Origin: Streptomyces melanogenes
GTDB taxonomy: Bacteria > Actinomycetota > Actinomycetes > Streptomycetales > Streptomycetaceae
NCBI RefSeq assembly: GCF_014649795.1
Contig: NZ_BMTS01000008.1
Location: forward strand, 62,001-126,000
DNA: 64,000 nt
Direction: 5' to 3'
The position numbers were made by a program, and so were the translations under genes. How positions within the stretch are numbered: the stretch's first letter is position 1; every line of letters starts with the position of its first letter. The notes under the pieces were generated by a model, which was given only the letters and a program-made list of their open reading frames with translations, was not told where the DNA came from and did no database searches. This document shows positions 10,701 through 17,742 of this stretch, piece after piece.

Positions 10701-13700
10701 GTCGGCCGCACCGGGATCGAAGGCCTTCGGCGGATAGAGCGCGTGGGCGTACGCCCCGCCCTGCCGCACCAGGTGCGCGGCCTCCGGGAAGGCGACGAGT
10801 AGTTCGGCGAGCATGCCGGGCCGCTGGCTGCCCTGACCGGGGAAGAGGAAGGCGACCTTGGCGTCGGCCCCGAGACCATCGCCCCCGTCCGTCCCGGGTA
10901 CGCCAGCGAGCCCGCCCGCCCCGGACCCGTCGGCCAGATACACCCCCTGGCTCCGCTCCCCCGCCGCCGCCTTCCGCAGGAGCCCGCGCAGCTCGTCGAC
11001 GCTCTCCGCGACAACCGCGATCCGCACCGGGCCCGGCCGCGACTCGGCGCGCCGGGCCGCCACCAGCGCGGCGTCCCGAAGCCGGAGCGCGGTGTCCGAC
11101 TCACCCAGTTCGCCCAGCAGCCACTCCGCCTCCCGCCCGGCCGCCGCCGTGTCCGCGCCCCGGAACAGGAACAGTTCGGCCGGCCACTCCTCGTACCCCT
11201 GGGCCGGAGGCGCGTCCGTGTCGTGGGCGGTGAGCACCGCGTGGAAGTTGGTGCCGCCGAAGCCGAACGCGCTGACCCCGGCGATCCGTTCGGCCGCCGG
11301 GGCCGCCCATGGCCGCGCCTCGGCGTGGAAGGCGAAGGGACTGGTCGCCGGGTCCCAGGCCGCGTTCGGCTCCTGGAGGTGGAGGGTGGGCGGGGTGATG
11401 CCGGTGTGCAGGGCCAGCGCCGCCTTGATCAGGCCCGCCAGGCCCGCCGCGCACTTGGTGTGGCCCAGCTGGGACTTGACCGAGCCCAGCGCGCAGCTTC
11501 CCGGCGCCGCGCCCGACTCGGTGAACACGGCGGTGAGCGTGGCCAGTTCGGTGCGGTCGCCGACCACGGTCCCGGTGCCGTGCGCCTCGACCAGGCCGAC
11601 GCGGGCGGGCGGGATCCCGGCCGCCCGGTAGGCCCGTTCCAGTGCGGCCCGCTGACCCTCGGGCCGGGGCGCGGTGAGCCCCAGGGAGCGGCCGTCGCTG
11701 GCGCTGCCGATGCCCTTGACCACGGCGTAGACGCGGTCGCCGTCCCGCTCGGCGTCGGCCAGCCGCTTCAGCGCCACGCAGGCCACGCCCTCGCCGAGCA
11801 CGGTGCCGTCGGCGGAGGCGTCGAACGTACGGGAGCGGCCGGTCGGGGAGAGGGCGCGCACCGACGAGAACAGCAGGTAGTCGTTGATGCCGTTGTGCAG
11901 GTCGGCGCCGCCGCACAGCACCATCTCGCTGGTGCCGGAGGCGAGTTCCTTGCAGGCCACGTCGAGTGCGGCGAGCGAGGAGGCGCAGGCCGCGTCGACC
12001 GTGTAGTTGGCGCCGCCGAGGTCGAGGCGGTTGGCGATCCGGCCCGCGATGACGTTGGCGAGCATGCCGGGGAAAGAGTCCTCGGTGAGCCTGGGCAGCT
12101 GCTCCTCGACGGCTGCCGGTACCTCCCCCAGATAGGCGGGCAGGACCGTGCGCAGGGTGGTCGCGCCGGACAGGTCGCTGCCGGACTCGGCCCCGAAGAC
12201 CACGGACGTACGGGAGCGGTCGAAGGACCGGTCGCCGTACCCGGCGTCCTCCAGCGCCCGCCGGGCCGCTTCGAGGGCGAGCAGCTGGACGGGCTCGATG
12301 CTGCCGAGCGAGGCGGGCGGGATGCCGTACGCGAACGGGTCGAAGGGGATCGGCGGCAGGAAGCCGCCCCACCGCGACGCGGTCGTCCCTGCGCGCTCGC
12401 CGGTGGGGTCGTGGTAGATCTCCGGGTCCCAGCGGTCGGCGGGGACTTCGGTGACGGCGTCGACGCCGCCGACGACGTTCGCCCAGTAGGTCGCCAGATC
12501 GGGGGCCTTGGGGAACATGCAGGCCATGCCCACGACAGCGATGTCGAGCGGCTGCGGGGCAGGCTCCTCGACGACCTCCTCGGCCGTGCCGAGGGCTTCG
12601 CGCAGCTCGGCCGTGCGGCGCTCGGCGAAGGCGGTCGCGCCCCGGCTCACGGCGTCGTGCAGCGCGCCGACGGTCGTGGCCGCCGAGCGCAGCACGGCCA
12701 CCTCCCCGGCCATGAACATCCCGGCGTCCAGCTGGCGCTGCTCGGAGACGGGCCGCAGCTCGCCGCCCTCCCGCTCGACGCCCTTGCTCGCGATCCGCAG
12801 CCGCCCGATGTTCAGCCGCTCCAGCTCCTCCCACGCCTGCCGGTCGGGGGTGCCGTCGGCGTGCAGACGGGCGCGGGCGGCCGCGTAGTCGGCGGTGTAC
12901 GGGCTGGCGACGCAGCGGGTGGCATGACCGGGGGCGCTCTCCAGGAGCGCGGTGGCCCCGGCGGCGATCACCTGGCGCTGGAACACCGGCTGGATCGCGC
13001 CGCACTCGACCGCCTCGGCCGTGAACAGGTAGGCGGTGCCCATCAGGACGCCGACCGCGACCCCGTGCGCGGCGAGCGGGGCGGTGAGGGCCGCGGCCAT
13101 GGCCGAGGAGCGCTCGTCGTGGATGCCGCCCGCGAGCAGCACCTGGAAGTCGCCCGCGGTGCCGGGCGCGCGGGCCACGTACTCCTCGACCACCGCCAGC
13201 TGCGCCTCCCAGAGCGGAAAGCTGTTGCGCGGTCCGACGTGTCCGCCGCATTCGGCGCCCTCGAAGACAAATTTACGCATGCCCATGTCAATGAACTGTT
13301 CGAGCAGCGTGGCCGACGGCACGTGCAGGAACGTCTTGATGCCGACCGCCTCCAGGTCGGCCGCCTGCGAGGGGCGCCCCCCGGCGATGATCGCGTGGGT
13401 GGGCCGGACGGCTCGGACGGCCGCGAGCTGTTCCGCTCTGATCCGGCTGTCCGCGAAGCCGAGGATGCCCACGCCCCAGGGCCGTTCGCCCAGGTCGTCG
13501 CGGGTTCGTTCGAGGAGGGCGCGGCTCTGTTCGCCGTCGGACAGGGCGAGCGCCAGCATCGGCAGCGCACCTTCGCGCGCCACGGCCGCCGCAAAGCCCG
13601 CCCGGTCGCTGACCCGGGTCATCGGACCCTGCACCACCGGCAGCCGGGTGCCGAGCGCGTCCGCCATCGCGGAGCCCGCCGCCAGGGTCCGGGCCACGGC

Positions 13701-14504
13701 CGGATCGCCCACGGCGGCCAGGATCGCCTCGCGCACTCCGCGTACGGCCGCAGCCACGGTGCCCCACCGGTCGGCGAACCGGGCGGCGAGGAACGCGTCC
13801 TGGCCGACGGGGAGTTCGAGGCCGGTGCGCGCGTTCCGCAGCGCCCGGACGCCGTCGACGACGCTCGTCCCGGACCCGTCCGCCGTGCGCAGCGCGGCCG
13901 CCGCCGCGTCGTCGGTCCCGGACTCGGCGAGCAGGGCCAGCTGGGTGTCGAGGACGACCCCGGCCGCGCCGCCGACCACGGCCGCCGCGGCCGTACGCGG
14001 GCCGATGCCCCCACAGGCCCACACCGGCAGGTCGTACGCCGGGTCGGCGAGCAGCGCCTGAAGGAGGACGAACGTACTCAGATCACCGCTGCGGCCGCCG
14101 CACTCACTGCCGCGCGCCACCAACCCGTACGCGCCGTCCGCCGCGGCCCGGCGCGCCTCGTCCTGATCTCCGACCTCCGCCAACACCCGGCATTCATCGG
14201 TCAGTTGACCGATCTTCCAGTCGGCGTCGGCGGCGAGCAGCACCACGGGCGGCAGGTCGCCGCCGCACTCCTCGGCGACCTCCTCGGGGGTCAGTGCGCA
14301 GGACGGTCCGACCCGGACGGCGAACGCGCCCGCCGTCCAGCGCCGTACCCGGGCGAGCGCCTCTCTGGCGCGGCGGTCGCCCGCCCCGAGGTCCAGCACT
14401 CCGAGTCCGCCGGCCCGGCGGACCTCGGCGACCGGACGCGGGTCGGGCAGCCCTAACGGGCACACTCCGATGACAAGTTCAGGGTTCGGCGCTACGGGCG
14501 TCAT
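7752..14504 (-). CDS. PUFA-type PKS subunit: NPD-like ER (double barrel)-KS-AT-ACP-KR
   Basis: This 2250-residue synthase begins with about 620 residues of 2-nitropropane-dioxygenase/PfaD-like sequence in two halves (VIGVCPLGL near 12 and RLPVVQGPMTRVSD near 290). The second half carries AECGGHVGPRNSFP and LLAGGIHD, typical of FMN-dependent PfaD enoyl reductases. A ketosynthase follows at about 652-1086 (VDAACASS Cys near 840). An AT spans about 1215-1535 (GHSYGE, with Arg-Arg 24-25 residues later, as expected for malonyl selection). A single ACP lies near 1665-1740 with DLSIDSIKR, the PUFA/enediyne-type motif. A ketoreductase covers about 1965-2250 (GGARGIT, then GSVSAVLGNRGQSDYAAAN). The ATG at 14504 has GGAG 6 bases upstream; a GTG at 14510 is less likely. 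No DH or TE is present; the DH is in the partner subunit. Confidence 0.93.
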   Translation of the reverse strand: MTPVAPNPELVIGVCPLGLPDPRPVAEVRRAGGLGVLDLGAGDRRAREALARVRRWTAGAFAVRVGPSCALTPEEVAEECGGDLPPVVLLAADADWKIGQLTDECRVLAEVGDQDEARRAAADGAYGLVARGSECGGRSGDLSTFVLLQALLADPAYDLPVWACGGIGPRTAAAAVVGGAAGVVLDTQLALLAESGTDDAAAAALRTADGSGTSVVDGVRALRNARTGLELPVGQDAFLAARFADRWGTVAAAVRGVREAILAAVGDPAVARTLAAGSAMADALGTRLPVVQGPMTRVSDRAGFAAAVAREGALPMLALALSDGEQSRALLERTRDDLGERPWGVGILGFADSRIRAEQLAAVRAVRPTHAIIAGGRPSQAADLEAVGIKTFLHVPSATLLEQFIDMGMRKFVFEGAECGGHVGPRNSFPLWEAQLAVVEEYVARAPGTAGDFQVLLAGGIHDERSSAMAAALTAPLAAHGVAVGVLMGTAYLFTAEAVECGAIQPVFQRQVIAAGATALLESAPGHATRCVASPYTADYAAARARLHADGTPDRQAWEELERLNIGRLRIASKGVEREGGELRPVSEQRQLDAGMFMAGEVAVLRSAATTVGALHDAVSRGATAFAERRTAELREALGTAEEVVEEPAPQPLDIAVVGMACMFPKAPDLATYWANVVGGVDAVTEVPADRWDPEIYHDPTGERAGTTASRWGGFLPPIPFDPFAYGIPPASLGSIEPVQLLALEAARRALEDAGYGDRSFDRSRTSVVFGAESGSDLSGATTLRTVLPAYLGEVPAAVEEQLPRLTEDSFPGMLANVIAGRIANRLDLGGANYTVDAACASSLAALDVACKELASGTSEMVLCGGADLHNGINDYLLFSSVRALSPTGRSRTFDASADGTVLGEGVACVALKRLADAERDGDRVYAVVKGIGSASDGRSLGLTAPRPEGQRAALERAYRAAGIPPARVGLVEAHGTGTVVGDRTELATLTAVFTESGAAPGSCALGSVKSQLGHTKCAAGLAGLIKAALALHTGITPPTLHLQEPNAAWDPATSPFAFHAEARPWAAPAAERIAGVSAFGFGGTNFHAVLTAHDTDAPPAQGYEEWPAELFLFRGADTAAAGREAEWLLGELGESDTALRLRDAALVAARRAESRPGPVRIAVVAESVDELRGLLRKAAAGERSQGVYLADGSGAGGLAGVPGTDGGDGLGADAKVAFLFPGQGSQRPGMLAELLVAFPEAAHLVRQGGAYAHALYPPKAFDPGAADRQQEALKDTRMAQPALGIVGLTMSHVLERAGVRPDMAGGHSYGELVALAAAGALAPDALLDLSARRAESILGSLGEDPGTMAAVVAAPAEVERVLAGAGLTGQVVAANRNGPRQTIVSGPTALVNEALDHLRGAGLTVRRIPVACAFHSPLVAGAGERFAPALARHTVRAPEFPVWSNRTAAIYPARPDAVRAELAAQIGSPVRFAEQVEAMYAAGARIFVEAGPGTVLTGLVGQILGDRPHLAVACEPRPGAGLRGLLESLARLAVAGVPVRAGRLLQGRGAVIERPEPPGWTVDGHLVRTRSGELLPGALQPARRVSLETNTVTRDSPSQHDLIADFLRTTRELVAAQRDVLLTHLGATGGVASPPPVPPRTDPVVQVAVVPEEAPRPVVVDIEQAVLTVISERTGYPVDMIEPDLDLEADLSIDSIKRTEIVGELARHLAGTRTFDDAEMEELSRARTVAAITEWITGHETPAEPAIAEPEPEPEPVHGVAPRRFLLEETPLDVPVTPPDADLHGRRFALLGGGATAEELAARLRDRGAEAVAYDTDRRLDPADGPLDGVFHLGAVAPSDGGEALLPGAFEVFRAALRLGPRWLICGRTAPGTGEDAGAGLHGLFRTIGREYGDLAARVVDLDPAATAARRADLLLAELYAEDRAPVVVRTDAGRCGYELVERALGGLARTGAGPAGDGAAEAAALGLDRDSVVVLAGGARGITADFALALAAASRCRIELLGRTPLPTGPEDPELAGAADAAALRALLAARGELAAAAIEREVRNVLAGREVTDTLDRLGRLGSPAAYRVADMCDGGAVAQAVKEIQAEHGRIDVVVYAAGVIEDRLIEEKDPESFRRVYATKTDGARALLDAASQLPHGPRTAVLFGSVSAVLGNRGQSDYAAANDALAALGERWARRTGRRALTVHWGPWAPSGVHGGMVTPHLAREYARRGVALIDREEGALALLRELAWGDASTTSVVYTASGW
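14454..14456 (-). other. In-frame TTA (bldA) codon, PKS codon 17
   Basis: The gene opens ATG ACG CCC GTA GCG CCG and reaches TTA at codon 17 (GTG TGC CCG TTA GGG, encoding VCPLG). A TTA this close to the start of the first large gene would block the whole translationally coupled operon when bldA tRNA is absent. This is seen directly in the sequence; the bldA effect is established for Streptomyces. Confidence 0.9.
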
Positions 14505-14893
14505 GAACACTCCGAATCAGACCGATGGAGCTGCGAGGGGGGTGGCGGCAGCGGAGAGCCCCGAAGGGTCGGGGGCGGCGGGCCCGCCGGACGGCCGGGG
14601 GGTGGGCCGCCCTGCGGCGCCGGGCCGCGTGTGGAGCTCGTACCACTGCCGGGACGTGCGCTGACACGGGGACTTGCGCTGGTGCCGGAACTCGTACCGC
14701 TGCCGGGACGTGCGGTGGGGCGGGGACTCTCGACGGCGCCGCCCGACGGGGAGGGCCGGGGCGAGCGTGGTGCCTTGCGGGTCGACGCGGCCGGCTGCCG
14801 CTCGGCCGGGGCCGACCTTACCGATCGCGGGGAGCGGCTGCCAGGGCGCCTCACGCCCCGCCGCGCCGTCCCCGGCCGTCCCGGCTTCCCCAT
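14501..14893 (-). CDS. Possible 130-residue leader ORF of the PKS operon
   Basis: I do not recognise this product: a basic, Pro/Ser/Arg-rich, low-complexity protein of 130 residues. Three features argue that it is translated. GGAAGG and GGGAAG lie just upstream of the ATG at 14893. A promoter-like TTGCAA-N17-TATGAC (14948-14920) would start transcription about 20 bases before that ATG. Its TGA overlaps the PKS start as ATGA (14501-14504), as at the other junctions in this operon. Against it are the composition and the overlapping open frames on both strands. It contains an imperfect 18-residue repeat from a 54-bp DNA repeat. It may simply be untranslated leader. Confidence 0.35.
   Translation of the reverse strand: MGKPGRPGTARRGVRRPGSRSPRSVRSAPAERQPAASTRKAPRSPRPSPSGGAVESPRPTARPGSGTSSGTSASPRVSARPGSGTSSTRGPAPQGGPPPGRPAGPPPPTLRGSPLPPPPSQLHRSDSECS
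14637..14744. repeat. Two-copy imperfect 54-bp tandem repeat
   Basis: The 24-base block at 14637-14660 recurs at 14691-14714 with one mismatch (CTCGTACCACTGCCGGGACG versus CTCGTACCGCTGCCGGGACG, both followed by TGCG). The 30 bases after each block are more diverged. The period of 54 keeps every reading frame open. It lies between the PKS start and the operon's promoter-like element, inside the possible leader ORF. Confidence 0.7.
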
Positions 14894-14910
14894 GGGCTTC
14901 CCATCCTTCC

Positions 14911-14948
14911 TGACGTTCCGTCATATCTGACACGCCGTCATATTGCAA
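14911..14948 (-). promoter_or_regulatory. Promoter with two tandem palindromes upstream of the PKS operon
   Basis: On the minus strand, TTGCAA (14948-14943), a 17-base spacer and TATGAC (14925-14920) form a plausible promoter. Two palindromes overlap it exactly 17 bases apart: TGACGTTCCGTCA at 14911-14923 (perfect TGACG-N3-CGTCA) and TGACACGCCGTCA at 14928-14940 (one mismatch between the arms). This looks like a double operator for a dimeric repressor such as a TetR or MarR protein. No such regulator is encoded next to it. Confidence 0.55.
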
Positions 14949-15180
14949 TCGCGCGCGGCGGCCCGATCCGGCCGCACGGATCACCCCGCGAGACCTCCCC
15001 GCTTCCGGAATATCGTTTTCTCTTCCTATTCCATTCAGGTCGATTTCCGCGCCCATTCCCGAATTTGTCACGCCCGTGAGCATGTGTGCGGCGGAGACAA
15101 GAAAGAGCGCGGCCGCACTCACCGCGGTGACAAGAAACAGCGGCGACCGGGACCTCCGCCACCCTTGCATATCCGGCGCC

Positions 15181-15225
15181 TTGACCGTCCCCCTACTCGC
15201 AAGTAGTTTACGCATCCGAAACGCG
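15181..15225 (+). promoter_or_regulatory. Promoter of the WxL/DUF6801 gene
   Basis: TTGACC (15181-15186), a 17-base spacer and TAGTTT (15204-15209) match a HrdB-type promoter. The spacer contains CTACT-N4-AGTAG, which runs into the -10. ATCCGAAACGCG follows at 15214-15225. The same arrangement recurs before the paralogue at 19001. The predicted leader is about 100 bases. Confidence 0.7.
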
Positions 15226-15319
15226 GAACTTTCCGCCCTTCACCTAGCCTCCACGCCCTTTCGCGGGCGAGTGTTCGCGCCAGTTCCGCACTGTCCGTAC
15301 AACACACAAGAGGTAGCTC

Positions 15320-16543
15320 ATGGGAGCTCAGCAGAGAAAGTCCGGAGCGAGATCGGTCCTTGCCCTCACCGCCGCCGGCGGCGTCGTCGCGGGGATGCTC
15401 GGATTCGCGGGCGCCGGGACGGCGCAGGCGGCCCCGGCAAAGCTCGTCCAGCAGTACGACTGTGTATTTCCGCTGATCGGCAGCGACCCGATCGAGGCCA
15501 CCATCACGGCCGAGATACCGACCGAGATCGAAGTGGGCACGGCGTCGCCCGCCTTCGCGGTCAACACGGCCACGAAGGTGAGTTCACGGGCGGCACAGGG
15601 GCTCGGGCTCGTCGGCGGAAAGACGCTGGAGGGCAAGGCGACGGCGACCGTCACGGTATACACACCGGACGGTCCACTCTCCGGAATCGGCGTGGAGAAC
15701 ACGGTCGAGAAGACCAACATCCCCAGCCCGCCCGCCGACTTCACGGTCAACGCCAAGGGCAACGCGCCTTCGCTCACCTTCAACACGGTGGGCGACGCCC
15801 GCATCGAGGTGAACGGGATCGGTCTGCACGACATGATCGTGCGCGACGCCAACGGCAAGCCGATCCAGCTGGTCACGGGCAAGGACACGTTCGACGCCCC
15901 GTGCACGCTGAAGTCGACGGACAAGGTCCTCGCGAGCTTCAAGATCGTGCCGAAGAACCCCACGAACCCAACGAATCCCACGAACCCGACCAACCCCACC
16001 AATCCAACGAATCCCACGAACCCCACGAACCCCACGAACCCCACGAACCCGACTGACCCCACCAACCCCACCGCCCCCTCCGGTTCGACCGCTCAGCAGA
16101 ACCTGAGCACCCAGGTGAAGGCCGCGGCCGGGACGCTCTCCATGAGCCAGCCCGGTGACAGCGTGGCTCTCTCCGCCGTGAACCAGGGCCTGGGCGGCGT
16201 CTCCAGCGGCAACCTCCAGACCGTCACCGTCAAGGACGGCCGCAACGGCGCCACCGGCTGGTCGCTGACCGGCAAGGTCACCGACTTCACCGGGACGGCC
16301 GGCGCGATCGGCGCGGACAAGCTCAGCTGGAAGCCCGCGTGCACGACGTCCCCGGGCTCCAAGAGCAACTGCGTGGCGGGGACCGAGGGTCCCGTCGGAA
16401 CCGTCGGCGCCACCCTGGCCGGGGCGCCCGACGCGGCCGCCACCGGCGGCCAGTTCACCGTGGACAGCGCGCTCAACCTCACCATCCCCGCGACGGCCGC
16501 CGCGGGCGACTACAAGGCCGTGCTCACCCTCACCCTGACGTGA
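15320..16543 (+). CDS. Secreted DUF6801 protein with C-terminal WxL-like domain
   Basis: This exported protein of 407 residues has a Sec signal peptide (twin-basic start, hydrophobic core, cleavage after AQA near residue 36). A DUF6801 domain follows at about 37-205 (QYDCVFPLIG at the start, DAPCTLK near the end). Next come 13 Asn/Asp-Pro-Thr triplets and a C-terminal domain at about 255-407. That domain resembles WxL domains: DGRNGATGWSLTG near 306-318 gives the first W-x-L, and the end reads AGDYKAVLTLTLT. The second WxL motif (usually LTWTL) has lost its Trp. WxL domains bind peptidoglycan in Firmicutes together with DUF916 proteins, and a DUF916 protein is the next gene. The domain assignment is by eye. 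Confidence 0.8.
   Translation: MGAQQRKSGARSVLALTAAGGVVAGMLGFAGAGTAQAAPAKLVQQYDCVFPLIGSDPIEATITAEIPTEIEVGTASPAFAVNTATKVSSRAAQGLGLVGGKTLEGKATATVTVYTPDGPLSGIGVENTVEKTNIPSPPADFTVNAKGNAPSLTFNTVGDARIEVNGIGLHDMIVRDANGKPIQLVTGKDTFDAPCTLKSTDKVLASFKIVPKNPTNPTNPTNPTNPTNPTNPTNPTNPTNPTNPTDPTNPTAPSGSTAQQNLSTQVKAAAGTLSMSQPGDSVALSAVNQGLGGVSSGNLQTVTVKDGRNGATGWSLTGKVTDFTGTAGAIGADKLSWKPACTTSPGSKSNCVAGTEGPVGTVGATLAGAPDAAATGGQFTVDSALNLTIPATAAAGDYKAVLTLTLT
15956..16072 (+). repeat. Thirteen 9-bp repeats encoding an NPT linker
   Basis: Thirteen 9-base units of the form AAYCCNACN encode Asn-Pro-Thr, with one Asp-Pro-Thr. They form an extended linker between the DUF6801 and WxL-like domains, probably to span the cell wall. 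Synonymous variation between units suggests age or selection on the protein. Confidence 0.9.
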
Positions 16544-16556
16544 GTCGCGCCTCCCC

Positions 16557-16585
16557 CGGGCCGGTCGCACCCCGCGACCGGCCCG
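16557..16585 (+). terminator. Hairpin after the WxL/DUF6801 gene
   Basis: CGGGCCGGTCGC and GCGACCGGCCCG form a perfect 12-bp stem around a five-base loop, 13 bases after the stop codon. No T run follows, as is common in Streptomyces. It probably terminates or attenuates transcription before the DUF916 gene. Confidence 0.75.
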
Positions 16586-16619
16586 CTTCCGTCCCCACGA
16601 GCTCCCAGGGGGAACCCGT

Positions 16620-17618
16620 ATGAGCAAGCGCAGCACTTCGCGGCGGTGGGCGCCGCTCCTCGCCGTTCTCGCCGTCCTCGGCCTGCTCACGGCGTTCGCC
16701 GCGGTGTCCGCGCCCGCCGCGCGGGCCGCCGACAACGGCCGCTGGTCGGTCTTCCCGGTGCACCAGGGCGCGCCGAGCACACCGACCCGGGCGTACTTCC
16801 GGATGACCGCCGACCGGGGCGCGACCGTGCGCGACCAGGTGACCGTGAAGAACCTCGACGCCCGGACGACGACCTTCCAGCTGTACGGAACGGACGGCTA
16901 CAACACGCCGCGCGACGGCGGTTTCGCCGTGCGGAACAAGGGCGAGCGGATGACCGGCGTCGGGGCCTGGACACGTCTGGACCGCACCGAGGTGACGGTT
17001 CCCGGCGGCGGCGAGGTCACCGTCCCGTTCACGCTCACCGTGCCCAAGGACGCCGAGCCGGGCGACCATCCGGGGGCGGTCGTCGCCCTCGACACGCGTC
17101 TGGGCCACGCCGACGGCAACGGGGTCGCGGTCCAGCAGGCCGTCGGGGCCCGCGTCTATCTGAAGGTGAACGGAGCCCGTGTACAGGGGCTGCGCATCGA
17201 CGACGTGCGGTTCCGCTACACCGCACCGCTGGTGCCGGGTGCGAAACGCGCCGCGACCATCTCGTACGCGCTGGTCAACAGCGGCAACGTGATGCTCTCG
17301 CCGCAGGTCACGCTGCGGGCGAAGGGGGTGTTCGGGCACACCGCCTTCGAGCCCCCGGGGCGTCGGCTGCCCGCCGAACTGCTACCGGGCCAGCGCGTCG
17401 AGGTCACCCAGAAGTGGGTCGGGCCGCCGCTCGTGGACTGGGGGAACGTCGAGGTGACCGCCAGCGACACGGCGGGCAACCTGGTCGAGAGCGCCGAGGT
17501 CGACTACGCCACGGTGAACTGGACGGTCGTCGCGCTCGCCGGACTCGTCCTGGCCGGTGGTGTGGTGTGGTTGGTGCTGCGGCGCCGGGCGTCCGGGCGG
17601 GTCGGGCGGACCGGGTGA
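16620..17618 (+). CDS. DUF916/WxL-interacting membrane protein
   Basis: This protein of 332 residues has a Sec signal peptide ending near AARAA (residues 1-36), two beta-sandwich regions, and one C-terminal transmembrane helix (about 299-322) followed by an arginine-rich cytoplasmic tail. The N-terminal half (WSVFPVHQG to VVALDTRLG) resembles DUF916, the peptidoglycan-binding domain of WxL-interacting proteins. In Firmicutes such proteins are encoded beside WxL proteins and display them at the wall. Here the gene follows a WxL-like gene, with a hairpin between them. GGGGGAA lies just before the ATG. The role is inferred from the family and the neighbourhood. Confidence 0.82.
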   Translation: MSKRSTSRRWAPLLAVLAVLGLLTAFAAVSAPAARAADNGRWSVFPVHQGAPSTPTRAYFRMTADRGATVRDQVTVKNLDARTTTFQLYGTDGYNTPRDGGFAVRNKGERMTGVGAWTRLDRTEVTVPGGGEVTVPFTLTVPKDAEPGDHPGAVVALDTRLGHADGNGVAVQQAVGARVYLKVNGARVQGLRIDDVRFRYTAPLVPGAKRAATISYALVNSGNVMLSPQVTLRAKGVFGHTAFEPPGRRLPAELLPGQRVEVTQKWVGPPLVDWGNVEVTASDTAGNLVESAEVDYATVNWTVVALAGLVLAGGVVWLVLRRRASGRVGRTG

Positions 17619-17652
17619 CTTCGGCCGTACGTATACGGCTCATTCGGTCCCG

Positions 17653-17742
17653 TCGCCTTATACCGTCCCATCGCCTTATACCGTCCCATCGCCTTATACC
17701 GTCCCATCGCCTTATACCGTCCCATCGCCTTATACGGTCCCG
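17653..17742. repeat. Five 18-bp tandem repeats between convergent genes
   Basis: Five consecutive copies of TCGCCTTATACCGTCCCA start at 17653, 17671, 17689, 17707 and 17725. The first four are identical; the last has two changes near its end. The array runs through the stop codon of the minus-strand DUF6801 gene (17730-17732). It is not a hairpin and has no spacers. It may vary in copy number between strains. Confidence 0.95.

Larger units (their letters stand above)
14505..15180. other. Upstream region of the PKS operon, no confident gene
   Basis: This divergent intergenic stretch holds the doubtful leader ORF, the 54-bp repeat and the promoter/operator element near 14911-14948. The part at 14940-15180 is less GC-rich than its surroundings. 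One minus-strand open frame there (14517-15215) encodes a single hydrophobic segment near its N-terminus, but I see no ribosome site or family match for it. Otherwise I see nothing. Confidence 0.6.

Noticed and set aside
11223..14456. A plus-strand open frame of more than 1000 codons opposite the first PKS gene
   Set aside because: It lies entirely antisense to KS, AT and ER domains with clear catalytic motifs and is a GC-bias shadow. The same applies to 5357-7735, 7749-10802, 53417-56755 and most other long frames.
3284..14504. Enediyne PKS (PksE)
   Set aside because: The PPTase and ACP motif are reminiscent, but the domains are split over two proteins, there is an ER, and none of the conserved enediyne cassette genes is present.
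14517..15215. A minus-strand frame with one hydrophobic segment upstream of the PKS
   Set aside because: No ribosome site, a family match is lacking, and it runs through the promoter and palindromes. The competing frame at 14501-14893 fits the operon better.
17653..17742. CRISPR array
   Set aside because: Units are contiguous 18-bp repeats with no spacers and there are no cas genes.
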